DNA of 33,138 nt from a bacterium (GTDB lineage Bacteria > Patescibacteriota > Minisyncoccia > Minisyncoccales > GWA2-46-15), in the NCBI GenBank assembly GCA_030704795.1, contig JAUYCZ010000011.1:1-33138 (forward strand), written 5' to 3'. The position numbers and the translations under genes are program-made. The notes beneath the pieces are model-generated. The model was given only the letters and a program-made list of their open reading frames with translations. It had not been told where the DNA came from and did not search any database. Each line of letters starts with the position of its first letter. Position 1 is the first letter of the stretch. Below, piece by piece: positions 1-8,316 of the stretch.

Positions 1-1478
1 CCGACGGCATTGTTAGCGTTATCATAGGCATTGACGGAAACGCGGTGGCTGCCCGTGCCCAGGCTGGGCTGATAAGAAGTATTGTTGGTGTAATACTGGC
101 CCGCGCCGTTCAAGAAGATGTAATAACGATTGTTGGTTCTCATGCCCGAGGCCGCGTCGCTGGCCGCCCAATACCAGGTCGGGTCATTCTTGGTCCAGCT
201 GGTCGGACTGACATAGAAGGAAGAGAAGGAAGGCGGGTTGGTGTCCTGACAGCTGCTGCTGACACAGCCGTAGCCCGAGCCGCAAACATTGCCGCAGGTG
301 CCGCAATTACTGTTGTTGTTGGTCAAATTAATTTCGCAGCCATTACCCACGCTTTGATCACAATTACCCCAACCGGCTGAACAAGTCTGACAATAAGAAT
401 TGGGTTGGGAGCCGGCGCAGTATTTATTCTGGCCGCAGTTCTCTGAATCGGCCCAGTTGTCAGTCTTGGTATAACAGTCACTGCCCGAACAGCCATCGCG
501 ATACCAATACTGCCTCTGTTTGGTATTGCCGGAACAACGGTAATAGTCATACCAGCCCGAGGCGTAAGAACAATCTTTTTGCCATTGCCAGCTGGTATTG
601 TCGTAACAGTTGTTACTGGTGCAACCGCGGCTATGGTAATAGCGCTCCAGTTGTTTGCTGGCACTACAACGATAAGTATTTTCCCAGTAGTCGCTGCCGC
701 ACTCGGTCCAGTTTTGCCAGGAACCATTGTTATAACAACTGCTACCCGAACAGCCGCGCGAGACGTACCAGCGCTGCCTCATCGTACCACTACAACGATA
801 AGAATTGTCCCAGTAGTCACTGTTGCACTCTGACCAATTTTCCCAAGAACTCCAGTTATAGCAAGAATTACTCGAACAGCCGCGGTGGACGTACAGGCGT
901 TTCTGCATCGTCCCTGAACAGGTGTAAGAATCAGCCCAGTAATCGCCGCCGCAGTCTGACCAGTTCTCCCAGGAACCCCAGTTATAACAAGAGCCGCTCG
1001 AACAGCCGCGGTGGACATACCAGCGTTTCTGCATGTTGCCCGAACAACTGTAAGAATTTTCCCAGTAATCGCCGCCGCAATCAACGTTATTACCCCAAGA
1101 AGTACTGTAATTACAGTAGGCGGCGGAAGTGTTGCACCAGGTCGCCCAACTAGGACTACAATACATATCAACCCATTTTTGCTGACGCGTATTGCCGCTG
1201 CATTGATACTCCCCCGCCCAATAATCATCAGGACACTCTTCGTTACAATCACAATTCCGACCGGCATTATTCCAACAGCACCAGCTGTCCATGTTGTAAT
1301 CGCAACCGTCGGTCCGGCCGCAATAATTAGGATTGCAGCCGCCGCTGCCATACCAGTTGCTGCAACCGGCCAGGGTTTTTTCCGCCGGAATGAATAACAG
1401 AATAAAGAGGAGCGTCAAAATCCCCACCGTCAAGAGCGGGAAAGAAAAGAAATCTTTTTTCTGGCGGGAAAGAGTCAA
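1..1478 (-). CDS. Cys/Trp/Tyr-rich tandem-repeat secreted surface protein, probable lipoprotein; C-terminus runs off the window
   Basis: Minus-strand frame from TTG at 1478 (alternative GTG 1427) is open to the window edge: LTLSRQKKDFFSFPLLTVGILTLLFILLFIPAEKTLAGC-SNWYGSGGC... then repeats such as CGGDYWENSYSCSGNMQKRWYVHRGCSSGSCYNWGSWENWSD, then NGCEINLTNNNSNCGTCGNVC and an Ig-like stretch. Absent from the ORF track because no stop lies inside the window. Confidence 0.88.
   Translation of the reverse strand, partial: MTLSRQKKDFFSFPLLTVGILTLLFILLFIPAEKTLAGCSNWYGSGGCNPNYCGRTDGCDYNMDSWCCWNNAGRNCDCNEECPDDYWAGEYQCSGNTRQQKWVDMYCSPSWATWCNTSAAYCNYSTSWGNNVDCGGDYWENSYSCSGNMQKRWYVHRGCSSGSCYNWGSWENWSDCGGDYWADSYTCSGTMQKRLYVHRGCSSNSCYNWSSWENWSECNSDYWDNSYRCSGTMRQRWYVSRGCSGSSCYNNGSWQNWTECGSDYWENTYRCSASKQLERYYHSRGCTSNNCYDNTSWQWQKDCSYASGWYDYYRCSGNTKQRQYWYRDGCSGSDCYTKTDNWADSENCGQNKYCAGSQPNSYCQTCSAGWGNCDQSVGNGCEINLTNNNSNCGTCGNVCGSGYGCVSSSCQDTNPPSFSSFYVSPTSWTKNDPTWYWAASDAASGMRTNNRYYIFLNGAGQYYTNNTSYQPSLGTGSHRVSVNAYDNANNAV
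573..1079 (-). repeat. Four tandem 42-43 aa (126-129 bp) coding repeats, C-x11-C-x13-C-x4-C type
   Basis: Unit boundaries at TGC codons at 1079, 953, 827 and 701: CGGDYWENSYSC.., CGGDYWADSYTC.., CNSDYWDNSYRC.., CGSDYWENTYRC..; degenerate units flank both sides. Confidence 0.9.
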
Positions 1479-1489
1479 GTCAACTTAAA

Positions 1490-1984
1490 TTATTTTTCCG
1501 GAACAGGTTTGGCCGAAAAGACGGGTGACGTCTCGGGTAACGGCGAGATCGAAGCTGGCGGCGGTCCAAACGACGCGGGCATAATCGTCACGTCCGTGCC
1601 TTCCATTTCCTTGTCCTTGGTAATAGTAACAAAGACCTGGACCGGATCGCCGATCTTCAGATTGTCGAACTTGAGGCTCTGTTTGATGGGCAGGTTTTCG
1701 CCCGGCTCCGGTGGAACGAATTTACCGACGGTCGCGGCTTCACTAATAATGATCTGGGCCGTTTCGCCACCTTCTTCTAAGGTCAGTGTTCGACCGGCAA
1801 TGGCGGTAATTTTGCCAAAGGCGACGCCGTTGACGGCTTTGAGCAGTTTAAAAGGTAAAACATTGGATGAAACGCCGCTTCCACCGACCGCACCCTTCTG
1901 GCCTAAAAAGTAGCCAGCGTAAGCGGCGGCGGAAATAAGAGCCAGGCCCACGACGATGACTAAAATTAAAGTTTTCTTTTCCAT
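1490..1984 (-). CDS. Single-TM membrane-anchored hypothetical protein
   Basis: MEKKTLILVIVVGLALISAAAYAGYFLGQKG N-terminal TM, then a beta-rich extracytoplasmic domain; the ORF track start (2002) is probably too far upstream. Confidence 0.75.
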   Translation of the reverse strand: MEKKTLILVIVVGLALISAAAYAGYFLGQKGAVGGSGVSSNVLPFKLLKAVNGVAFGKITAIAGRTLTLEEGGETAQIIISEAATVGKFVPPEPGENLPIKQSLKFDNLKIGDPVQVFVTITKDKEMEGTDVTIMPASFGPPPASISPLPETSPVFSAKPVPEK

Positions 1985-2053
1985 ATAATGAATGAATTTC
2001 AAGCTAAATGATGTCCTCGACCTTTAATGATTAAACTCTTAAGGCAGGCTCCC

Positions 2054-2515
2054 TCAAGGGAGCACCTGGATGCTTTTGACGTTGTCGAATTCGTATTTGT
2101 TGTAAATGTTTTCATTGCTTTCAATCAAGGCGTGGTTGCCCGGCTTTAAGTCATTAATGGTAATTTTGGTGTACTTGGGCGCAAAAGAGGCCTGGCTGGG
2201 GGGATTAGCCGGGTCAAAGGGGAATTCAATTTTCATAATTTCCGAACTGTCCTTGACGATGACGTTAATGTCTCTATCTTTGGTCGGGTGCCGGACGGTA
2301 ATGAGTTTGCGCTGAATGTCGATTTTGGAAATAACGGCCGCTAAACTAAAAACTTCGATGCGGGACGAGGGCGGCTCAAAGACCTCGACTTGGCCTTGGC
2401 CTGGATTCCCCGGCCTAACCAAGAAGAAAAAGGCGATCCCCGAGAGAGCGACGACGAAGAGGAAAACAAAAACGATGACTTTTGGGTTGGATTTAATTTT
2501 TTCGACGAGTTCCAT
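2054..2515 (-). CDS. Single-TM hypothetical protein, paralog of the 2556..3044 product
   Basis: Shares KIEFPFDPANPP...TKITI.DLKPGNHALIES.ENIY...QVLP with its neighbour. Confidence 0.8.
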   Translation of the reverse strand: MELVEKIKSNPKVIVFVFLFVVALSGIAFFFLVRPGNPGQGQVEVFEPPSSRIEVFSLAAVISKIDIQRKLITVRHPTKDRDINVIVKDSSEIMKIEFPFDPANPPSQASFAPKYTKITINDLKPGNHALIESNENIYNKYEFDNVKSIQVLP

Positions 2516-2555
2516 TGTTTTAGGATATCAAAATTAGGAAAAAATAAAAGCCCTT

Positions 2556-3044
2556 CTAAGGCAAAACCTGAATCTTTCTGACACTATTAAATTCAAGCTT
2601 TTGGTAAATGTTTTCATCGCTTTCAATCAAAGCGTGATTGCCCGGCTTTAAGTCGCCGATGGTGATCTTGGTCAGCTTGGGACTAAAAGTCGTCTCTCCC
2701 TTCGGGGGATTGGCCGGGTCAAAGGGGAATTCAATCTTCAGAATCTCGGTCTGGTCGCCAATCATGACCTTGATTTCTTTTGGTTCGGTCGGATGCTGAA
2801 CGAAAATTAATTTCTGTTCACTGTCAATCCGAGAAATGACCGAAGCGAGACTAAAAATCTCGATGGGCGGACTTTCGGAAAAAATAGCTAAGTCTCCGCT
2901 GGCTGTTTCGGTCTGACTTTTTTGAAATAAACAAGTTTTTTTTGGGCAAAATAGAAAGATGACCCCCGCCGTCATCACCAAAAAGACCAAAACGGTTAGG
3001 GCGACGAGATAGATTTTTTTCTTCGGTTTTGCGACCGGCTCCAT
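2556..3044 (-). CDS. Single-TM hypothetical protein, paralog of the 2054..2515 product
   Basis: Tandem paralogy as above. Confidence 0.8.
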   Translation of the reverse strand: MEPVAKPKKKIYLVALTVLVFLVMTAGVIFLFCPKKTCLFQKSQTETASGDLAIFSESPPIEIFSLASVISRIDSEQKLIFVQHPTEPKEIKVMIGDQTEILKIEFPFDPANPPKGETTFSPKLTKITIGDLKPGNHALIESDENIYQKLEFNSVRKIQVLP

Positions 3045-3080
3045 TTCTGTTTTAAGGAACTTAGTTCCTGTAGTAAGAAA

Positions 3081-3944
3081 CTAAGTTCCTAAAAGGCTTA
3101 GGTAATAATTGACGACCCTTTCTCCGAAGAAAAGGGTAAAGAAAATGCCGCTGACCAGAAAGGGCCCGAAGGGCAATTCTGATTTTAAGCTCTTCTTTTT
3201 CAAGGCCATGAGGCCTATTCCTGAGGCCGCGATGAGGCCTATCCCTATTATAGCACCAGAAAAGAAGGCAAAGAATAGGGCAACGATGATTTTGGGAAAG
3301 GCTAAAACCAAACCCATTAAAAAAGCGAGTTTGACATCGCCGAAACCCAAGCCCCGGCCCTTTGAAAAATGGTAGATGGCATAGAAAAATAAAGCGGCGA
3401 GAAAGGCCGAGGCAAGAGGATTTAACAATACCTCAAAATTTCTAATTTCTAATGACGAATTTCTAATCAAATCCCAATTATCTAATTTCCAAATGTTAAA
3501 TAACCGATAAATAAAAGCAACGACTATCCCAGAATAAACAATCTCGTCCGGGATTAAATAGTGCTTTAAGTCAAAAACAAAAACAACAATCAGTAAAGCC
3601 GCCATTATAAAATAATAACTAATTACTATGGCGATAGCAGAATTAATTAGTTTTGGTTGATCTTGAAGAACGAAAAAGAAAACTAGGACAAAAACAATCG
3701 CCGTGGCCAGCTCAACCAGAGGATATTGTAAAGAGATTGGTTTTTGGCAGTAGCGGCACTTTCCTTTTAAAAAAATAAAACTCAAAACGGGAAAAAGATC
3801 CTTCAGGCCTAAAACGTGGTGGCACGCCGGGCAAAAAGATCTCCCTAGAACAAAATTCTGACTTGTTTCCAGGCGATAAATCAGGGAATTCAAAAAAGAA
3901 CCGATAATTAAGCCGAAAACAAATATTACCAGTAAAAAAATCAT
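3081..3944 (-). CDS. pilD: Prepilin peptidase (A24 family)
   Basis: CPACHH...CRYCQKPISLQYPLVE zinc motif, multiple TMs, GRGLGFGDVKL active-site motif. Confidence 0.93.
   Translation of the reverse strand: MIFLLVIFVFGLIIGSFLNSLIYRLETSQNFVLGRSFCPACHHVLGLKDLFPVLSFIFLKGKCRYCQKPISLQYPLVELATAIVFVLVFFFVLQDQPKLINSAIAIVISYYFIMAALLIVVFVFDLKHYLIPDEIVYSGIVVAFIYRLFNIWKLDNWDLIRNSSLEIRNFEVLLNPLASAFLAALFFYAIYHFSKGRGLGFGDVKLAFLMGLVLAFPKIIVALFFAFFSGAIIGIGLIAASGIGLMALKKKSLKSELPFGPFLVSGIFFTLFFGERVVNYYLSLLGT
3427..3490 (-). repeat. AT-rich 'ATTAGAAATT' repeat lying in frame inside pilD
   Basis: Coding strand GATTAGAAATTCGTCATTAGAAATTAGAAATTTTGAGG encodes LIRNSSLEIRNFEV between TM segments. Confidence 0.55.
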
Positions 3945-3973
3945 TATTTTATTGTACCAGATATGGCGATATT

Positions 3974-4012
3974 CTAAAACCCGACGTTACTCAATTTAAC
4001 GTCGGGTTTTAG
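3974..4012 (-). terminator. Perfect 16-bp-arm hairpin downstream of the pilin gene
   Basis: CTAAAACCCGACGTTA-ctcaatt-TAACGTCGGGTTTTAG between pilin (ends 4042) and pilD. Confidence 0.75.
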
Positions 4013-4041
4013 TCAGTTTCGCTAGAGAATTGCTTCAATCC

Positions 4042-4461
4042 CTACGGACAAGCCGCGCTGGTTGTCGTGCCGGCTCCCTTTTGGCTGACGTAGAAGTAAT
4101 TAGTGGTGACGACTTCCATTTGGAAATAAACGCAAAAAGTTTGGTTATTGCCGCCATCATACCAAAAATACGTTCTCACGCCGTTGCCCGTGGGAACGGG
4201 ATTCAGATAGGGATCAAGCAGAGTACCGCCGCTAACCGCCGTAGAAGTATCGGGCAAATTAGCATAGCCCTCGGGCAAAACGTCAGCGTATTTCAGCTCC
4301 ATGGCCGTCGCTATTTGCCGCAAATCTCCCTGTCCTCTGGCATCCCTCGCTTTCTTCCTCGCCCCGCCCATCGCCACCAGCACAATCGAAGCCAAAAGGC
4401 CGATGACGGCGATGACCACCAGCAATTCAATTAGGGTAAAACCTTTTTTCTTTTTCTTCAT
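4042..4461 (-). CDS. Type IV pilin-like protein
   Basis: MKKKKKGFTLIELLVVIAVIGLLASIVLVAMGGARKKARDARG class III signal peptide. Confidence 0.92.
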   Translation of the reverse strand: MKKKKKGFTLIELLVVIAVIGLLASIVLVAMGGARKKARDARGQGDLRQIATAMELKYADVLPEGYANLPDTSTAVSGGTLLDPYLNPVPTGNGVRTYFWYDGGNNQTFCVYFQMEVVTTNYFYVSQKGAGTTTSAACP

Positions 4462-4476
4462 TTGGGTTTCAAATAA

Positions 4477-4902
4477 TTACGGACAGGCAACCGTCCAGCT
4501 GGTGGTGTCGCAATTCTCGGCCGTACCTTTGTGAGAAATGGCATAGTAGCGGGTCGTGGTACAAGTCCCCTTGTTCTCCATCGTCCCATAAAGGCAGAAT
4601 TTCTGATCGTCGGAACTGTTGTCCACCCAGCCGTAGGAGGCTTTGGTCTTAGGATCCTTGGGTAATATCGGCATATAGGTGCCGATGGCCGTGGGCGCGC
4701 TGGCGCCCTGAAGATATTTGTCTAAATCTCCGTAATAAAGCTCCATGGCTGATCCGACCTGGCGCATGTCGGCCTGGCGAACCGCATCTCGAGCCTTGGC
4801 TCTGGCTCCGCCCATTGATACTAAAACGATTGAAGCTAAAACGCCAATAATGGCAATAACAATTAAAAGCTCAATGAGGGTAAAACCTTGTTTTTTAGAC
4901 AT
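4477..4902 (-). CDS. Type IV pilin-like protein
   Basis: MSKKQGFTLIELLIVIAIIGVLASIVLVSMGGARAKARDAVRQ; start set at MSKKQGF rather than the track start at 4929. Confidence 0.92.
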   Translation of the reverse strand: MSKKQGFTLIELLIVIAIIGVLASIVLVSMGGARAKARDAVRQADMRQVGSAMELYYGDLDKYLQGASAPTAIGTYMPILPKDPKTKASYGWVDNSSDDQKFCLYGTMENKGTCTTTRYYAISHKGTAENCDTTSWTVACP

Positions 4903-4938
4903 GTTGGTTAATTTTTTATTGTCGATCAAATTTATAAT

Positions 4939-5004
4939 GGAACTATTCTCGAAAGAGTATGGAATTACTCCCGAAGGAGTACAGAACTACTCCCGAAGGA
5001 GCAT
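4939..5004. repeat. Three tandem 22-bp repeats, each internally palindromic, upstream of the second pilin
   Basis: GGAACTATTCTCGAAAGAGTAT / GGAATTACTCCCGAAGGAGTAC / AGAACTACTCCCGAAGGAGCAT; core TACTCC-CGAA-GGAGTA. Confidence 0.85.
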
Positions 5005-5092
5005 AGGTGATAGTTCGACCTTTTTCACTTTCACTTTCTATATTATATCATCTTATTATCATTGATTGAAGTCAAGTCTTTACTCTACAGTC

Positions 5093-5542
5093 TTACCAGC
5101 AATCCAGACCGGAAGGCGGGTTGCTCAAAACCCGGGTGCCCTTGGGCGAGGCGGCAAAAAAGGTCCCGCTTTCCAGACAAGCCCAAAGACAATATTTTTG
5201 TCCCTGACCGGCATTTCCCCACCAGCGATAACCCTCGGGTTGGCAAGCTATTGGCGCATTGCCCGGATCAGCCGGAGCCGGATCCAGATAAGAAGCGACT
5301 TTTGCGGGCGGCTGATCGGCCACGCCAATGGCACCTTTCTCAATGTATTTTAAATGGTCGTCATAATCGAGCTCCAGAGCCAGCATGTACTGGCGGACAT
5401 CGCTGACTCTCCGGGCATCCCGGGCCTTGGCCCGCACCGACTGTAAAGAAACCAAGACAATGGTGGCCAAAATTCCAATAATGGTCAAAACCACCAGTAG
5501 TTCAATCAGAGTGAAGCCTGGTTTTCGTCGGTAGTTCATCAT
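5093..5542 (-). CDS. Type IV pilin-like protein
   Basis: MMNYRRKPGFTLIELLVVLTIIGILATIVLVSLQSVRAKARDARRVSDVRQ. Confidence 0.92.
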   Translation of the reverse strand: MMNYRRKPGFTLIELLVVLTIIGILATIVLVSLQSVRAKARDARRVSDVRQYMLALELDYDDHLKYIEKGAIGVADQPPAKVASYLDPAPADPGNAPIACQPEGYRWWGNAGQGQKYCLWACLESGTFFAASPKGTRVLSNPPSGLDCW

Positions 5543-6753
5543 TGTATCGGCGTCGATCCCATCTGATAAAGAGGCAAGAGAATGGCGGCGATTAAAATGC
5601 CGACGGCGCCGCCCAGGATAATGATCAAGAGCGGTTCCATCAGGCTGAGAAGAACTTCGGCGCCTCTCTCGATTTCTTTCTGGTAGAAGTTAACAATATC
5701 CAGCAGCGTTTCCGAAAGGCGCCCCGTCCTTTCTCCGACCAAAACCATTTGACTGAAAAAGGGCGGGAAAAAATCGGGATATTTCTTCAAGGTGCGGGAA
5801 ACCGTCTCTCCCCGCCGGACCTCTTCCCGGGCTTCAATGATAATTTCCTGATAACGACGGTTATTGACGACCTCGGAGGTTATCTCCAGGGCCTTGGCAA
5901 TGGGCAGACCGCCTGAAATAAGGGTGGAAAGGTTTTCGGCGAAACGAGACAAATAGATCATTTTAAGAAGAGGGCCGATCAGGGGTATTTTTAAAAAGAG
6001 GTAGTCGAACTGTTTTTTCCCCTCCGGCGTCTTCCGATAGCGCCGCAAAGAAAAAACCAGAGTGCCGATACCCAGAATGATGAGGACGATGAACTTTCTG
6101 ACCGTCTCGGTAAAACCAACCACAATCTTGGTCAACAAAGGCAGTTCCTGGGACTCGGCCACTAAAACTGATATCAGTTTAGGAATGACGAAAATGGTCA
6201 TGACCAACAAGACGCCGGTGAAAGTAATCAGAATAAAAAGAGGATAGATGGTCATGGCCAAGACCTTTTGCAGGAGAGCGTATTCCCGCTCCAAGTGGTC
6301 GGCCAGATACTCCAAAACTTCGGACAGCTGGCCGGAAACTTCACCCGATTTGACTAAATTAACGTAAAACGAAGTAAAAAGATCGGGAAAAGTCGCCAGC
6401 GCATCGGAAAGAGAACTGCCGCCCTCAACTTCTTCGCCGATCTTCAGAATCTTTTCTTTGAAACTGGGGTTTTTCGTTTCCTCGGCGATGGCTCGCAAAG
6501 ACTCAATTAGTGAGACTTCGGACTTGAACATGGTTGAGAGTTCCCGCGAAAACAAAACCAGGTCTTTGCGGGAAACCCTTTCGAAAATCTTCAAACGCCG
6601 GGAGTAGAACGGCTCTTGGCCCGCCTTTTCCAGATAGGTGACGATCAAACGATAGTCCTGCAGGACTTTCAGAGCCGTTTCCCGAGAGGCGGCCTCAACG
6701 GCGCCAGCTTGAATATCACCCTCTTTGGTGCGAGCTTGATAATTGAACTTCAT
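5539..6753 (-). CDS. pilC: Type IV pilus inner-membrane platform protein (GspF family)
   Basis: MKFNYQARTKEGDIQAGAVEA..., GspF-type duplicated domains; overlaps the downstream pilin by ATGA. Confidence 0.93.
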   Translation of the reverse strand: MKFNYQARTKEGDIQAGAVEAASRETALKVLQDYRLIVTYLEKAGQEPFYSRRLKIFERVSRKDLVLFSRELSTMFKSEVSLIESLRAIAEETKNPSFKEKILKIGEEVEGGSSLSDALATFPDLFTSFYVNLVKSGEVSGQLSEVLEYLADHLEREYALLQKVLAMTIYPLFILITFTGVLLVMTIFVIPKLISVLVAESQELPLLTKIVVGFTETVRKFIVLIILGIGTLVFSLRRYRKTPEGKKQFDYLFLKIPLIGPLLKMIYLSRFAENLSTLISGGLPIAKALEITSEVVNNRRYQEIIIEAREEVRRGETVSRTLKKYPDFFPPFFSQMVLVGERTGRLSETLLDIVNFYQKEIERGAEVLLSLMEPLLIIILGGAVGILIAAILLPLYQMGSTPIQ

Positions 6754-7821
6754 TTACCTTCTCACCAATATTCTTAATTCACTGGGATTCAAAGAATAAA
6801 TCATGGCGTTTTCCAGGGAAATCTCTTTCTTTTTCACCAGATCCGCCAGAGAACGGTTGAGCGAGATCATGCCGGCCTCGCCGGAAGTCTCAATGACCAT
6901 CGGCAGTTCGTGAATCTTGTTTTCCCGAATCAAATTGGTCACCGCCGGCGTGGAAAGCATGATTTCACAGGCCGGAATCAGACCCCCTTTCAGACAAGGA
7001 ACCAGCCTTTGGGAAATGACGCCCAAAAGGGATCCGGAAAGTTGGGCCCGAACCTGGTCTTGCTGCTCGGCGGCGAACGAATCAACAATGCGATGAATTG
7101 TTTGCGAGGCCGAATTAGTGTGCAAGGTAGCAAAAACCAGGTGGCCGGTTTCCGCCGCCGTAATGGCAATGGCCATGGTTTCGGGATCTCTCATTTCCCC
7201 CACCATGATCACGTCCGGATCCTGCCGAAAAGTGGCACGGAGCGCCCGGGAAAAACTCAGCGTGTCCTGATAAACCTCTCTTTGATCGATGACGGCCCGA
7301 TCGTCTTCAAAGATGTATTCGATCGGATCCTCGATGGTGATAATGTGGTCGGCCCGGGTATGGTTGATCTCGTCGACGAGCGCGGCCAGGGTGGTGGATT
7401 TGCCGTGACTGGAAGGACCGGTCACCAGAACAAAACCCTGGCTGGGACGGGTAAACTCGTGCAGGATGGGCGGCAGATTCAGTTCGTCCACGGTCCGGAT
7501 CTTGGCCGGAATCAATCTCATGGCGACGCTGACATCACCCCTCTGCCGAAAGACATTAACCCTGAATCTGGCCCGATCTTCAAAATTGTAAGAGAAATCA
7601 ACTTCTTTGTCTTCGGCAAACCTTTTTTGCTGTTCTGGGCTGAGCAAAGCCAAACCCAGTTCTTTTATCTCTTCTCCGGTCAAAACTTTGTACTTGACCA
7701 ACGGCACTAATTTCCCGTTGATCCGCAGCAAAGGCGGATGGCCGGCGGAAAAATGCAGGTCCGAAGCCTGTTCTTTAACGGTGAGCTCCAAGTATTCTTT
7801 TAATCTGGCTAAATAGTCCAT
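6754..7821 (-). CDS. pilT: Twitching motility ATPase
   Basis: ASDLHFSAGHPPLLRINGKL, Walker A GPSSHGKSTT, AIRMIPA-like, GEMRDPET, GHLVFATLHTNSA. Confidence 0.94.
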   Translation of the reverse strand: MDYLARLKEYLELTVKEQASDLHFSAGHPPLLRINGKLVPLVKYKVLTGEEIKELGLALLSPEQQKRFAEDKEVDFSYNFEDRARFRVNVFRQRGDVSVAMRLIPAKIRTVDELNLPPILHEFTRPSQGFVLVTGPSSHGKSTTLAALVDEINHTRADHIITIEDPIEYIFEDDRAVIDQREVYQDTLSFSRALRATFRQDPDVIMVGEMRDPETMAIAITAAETGHLVFATLHTNSASQTIHRIVDSFAAEQQDQVRAQLSGSLLGVISQRLVPCLKGGLIPACEIMLSTPAVTNLIRENKIHELPMVIETSGEAGMISLNRSLADLVKKKEISLENAMIYSLNPSELRILVRR

Positions 7822-7824
7822 AAT

Positions 7825-8193
7825 TTATTCCTTAAATATCTTTTTAACCTCTTCGACGACTTCGCTGGGCGTATAGTGAGCTTTAATCAGATACTGGGTC
7901 GCGCCCAGGGCAAAGGCTTTATCGATTTCTGATTTCTGACCAAGATTCGAAAGAATAACTACTTTTAAATCTGATAGTTTTTTATCATCCCTCAGGCCTT
8001 TCAGAATTTCCCAGCCATCGAGGCGCGGCAGAACAATGTCCAGAAGAATTAAATCCGGTTTCTTTTCTTCTATCTTTTTTAAAGCCTGACTGCCGTCAAT
8101 GGCGACTTCGATCGGAAAACCGGCTTCCTTAAATTTCGTCGTGTAAATATCAACCAAAAAAGGATCGTCCTCCACCAACAGAATTGTTTTCAT
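7825..8193 (-). CDS. Single-domain CheY-like response regulator
   Basis: ILLVEDDPFLVDIYTTKF...DLILLDIVLPRLDGWEIL...VVILSNLG...YLIKAHYTPSEV. Confidence 0.93.
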   Translation of the reverse strand: MKTILLVEDDPFLVDIYTTKFKEAGFPIEVAIDGSQALKKIEEKKPDLILLDIVLPRLDGWEILKGLRDDKKLSDLKVVILSNLGQKSEIDKAFALGATQYLIKAHYTPSEVVEEVKKIFKE

Positions 8194-8200
8194 AGTGATT

Positions 8201-8296
8201 TTTTCAGCGGTTTTCAGCGTATAGTTCAGCGTAATTCAGCGTTACTAAGGTTTGCACGCTGAACCGCGCTGATATAGACGCTGAACCACGCAGAAA
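8201..8296. repeat. Intergenic array of TTCAGCGT / ACGCTGAAC units at ~10-12 bp spacing in inverted halves
   Basis: TTTTCAGCGGTTTTCAGCGTATAGTTCAGCGTAATTCAGCGT...CACGCTGAACCGCGCTGATATAGACGCTGAACCACGCAGAA. Confidence 0.8.
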
Positions 8297-8316
8297 TACT
8301 AATCGAATTATGAATA

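Noticed and set aside
45-1397. ORFs 45..380 +, 323..727 -, 579..833 +, 779..1351 -, 1011..1397 + in the supplied track
   Set aside because: Low-complexity Ala/Val/Thr/Ile translations in the wrong frames of the Cys-repeat gene; the true minus frame is open through the whole region.
4902-4929. Upstream start (MIDNKKLTN) for the second pilin
   Set aside because: MSKKQGFTLIELL gives a normal short class III leader; the longer N-terminus is not needed.
6910-7710. 266-aa plus-strand ORF
   Set aside because: Antisense shadow of pilT, which has all conserved motifs.
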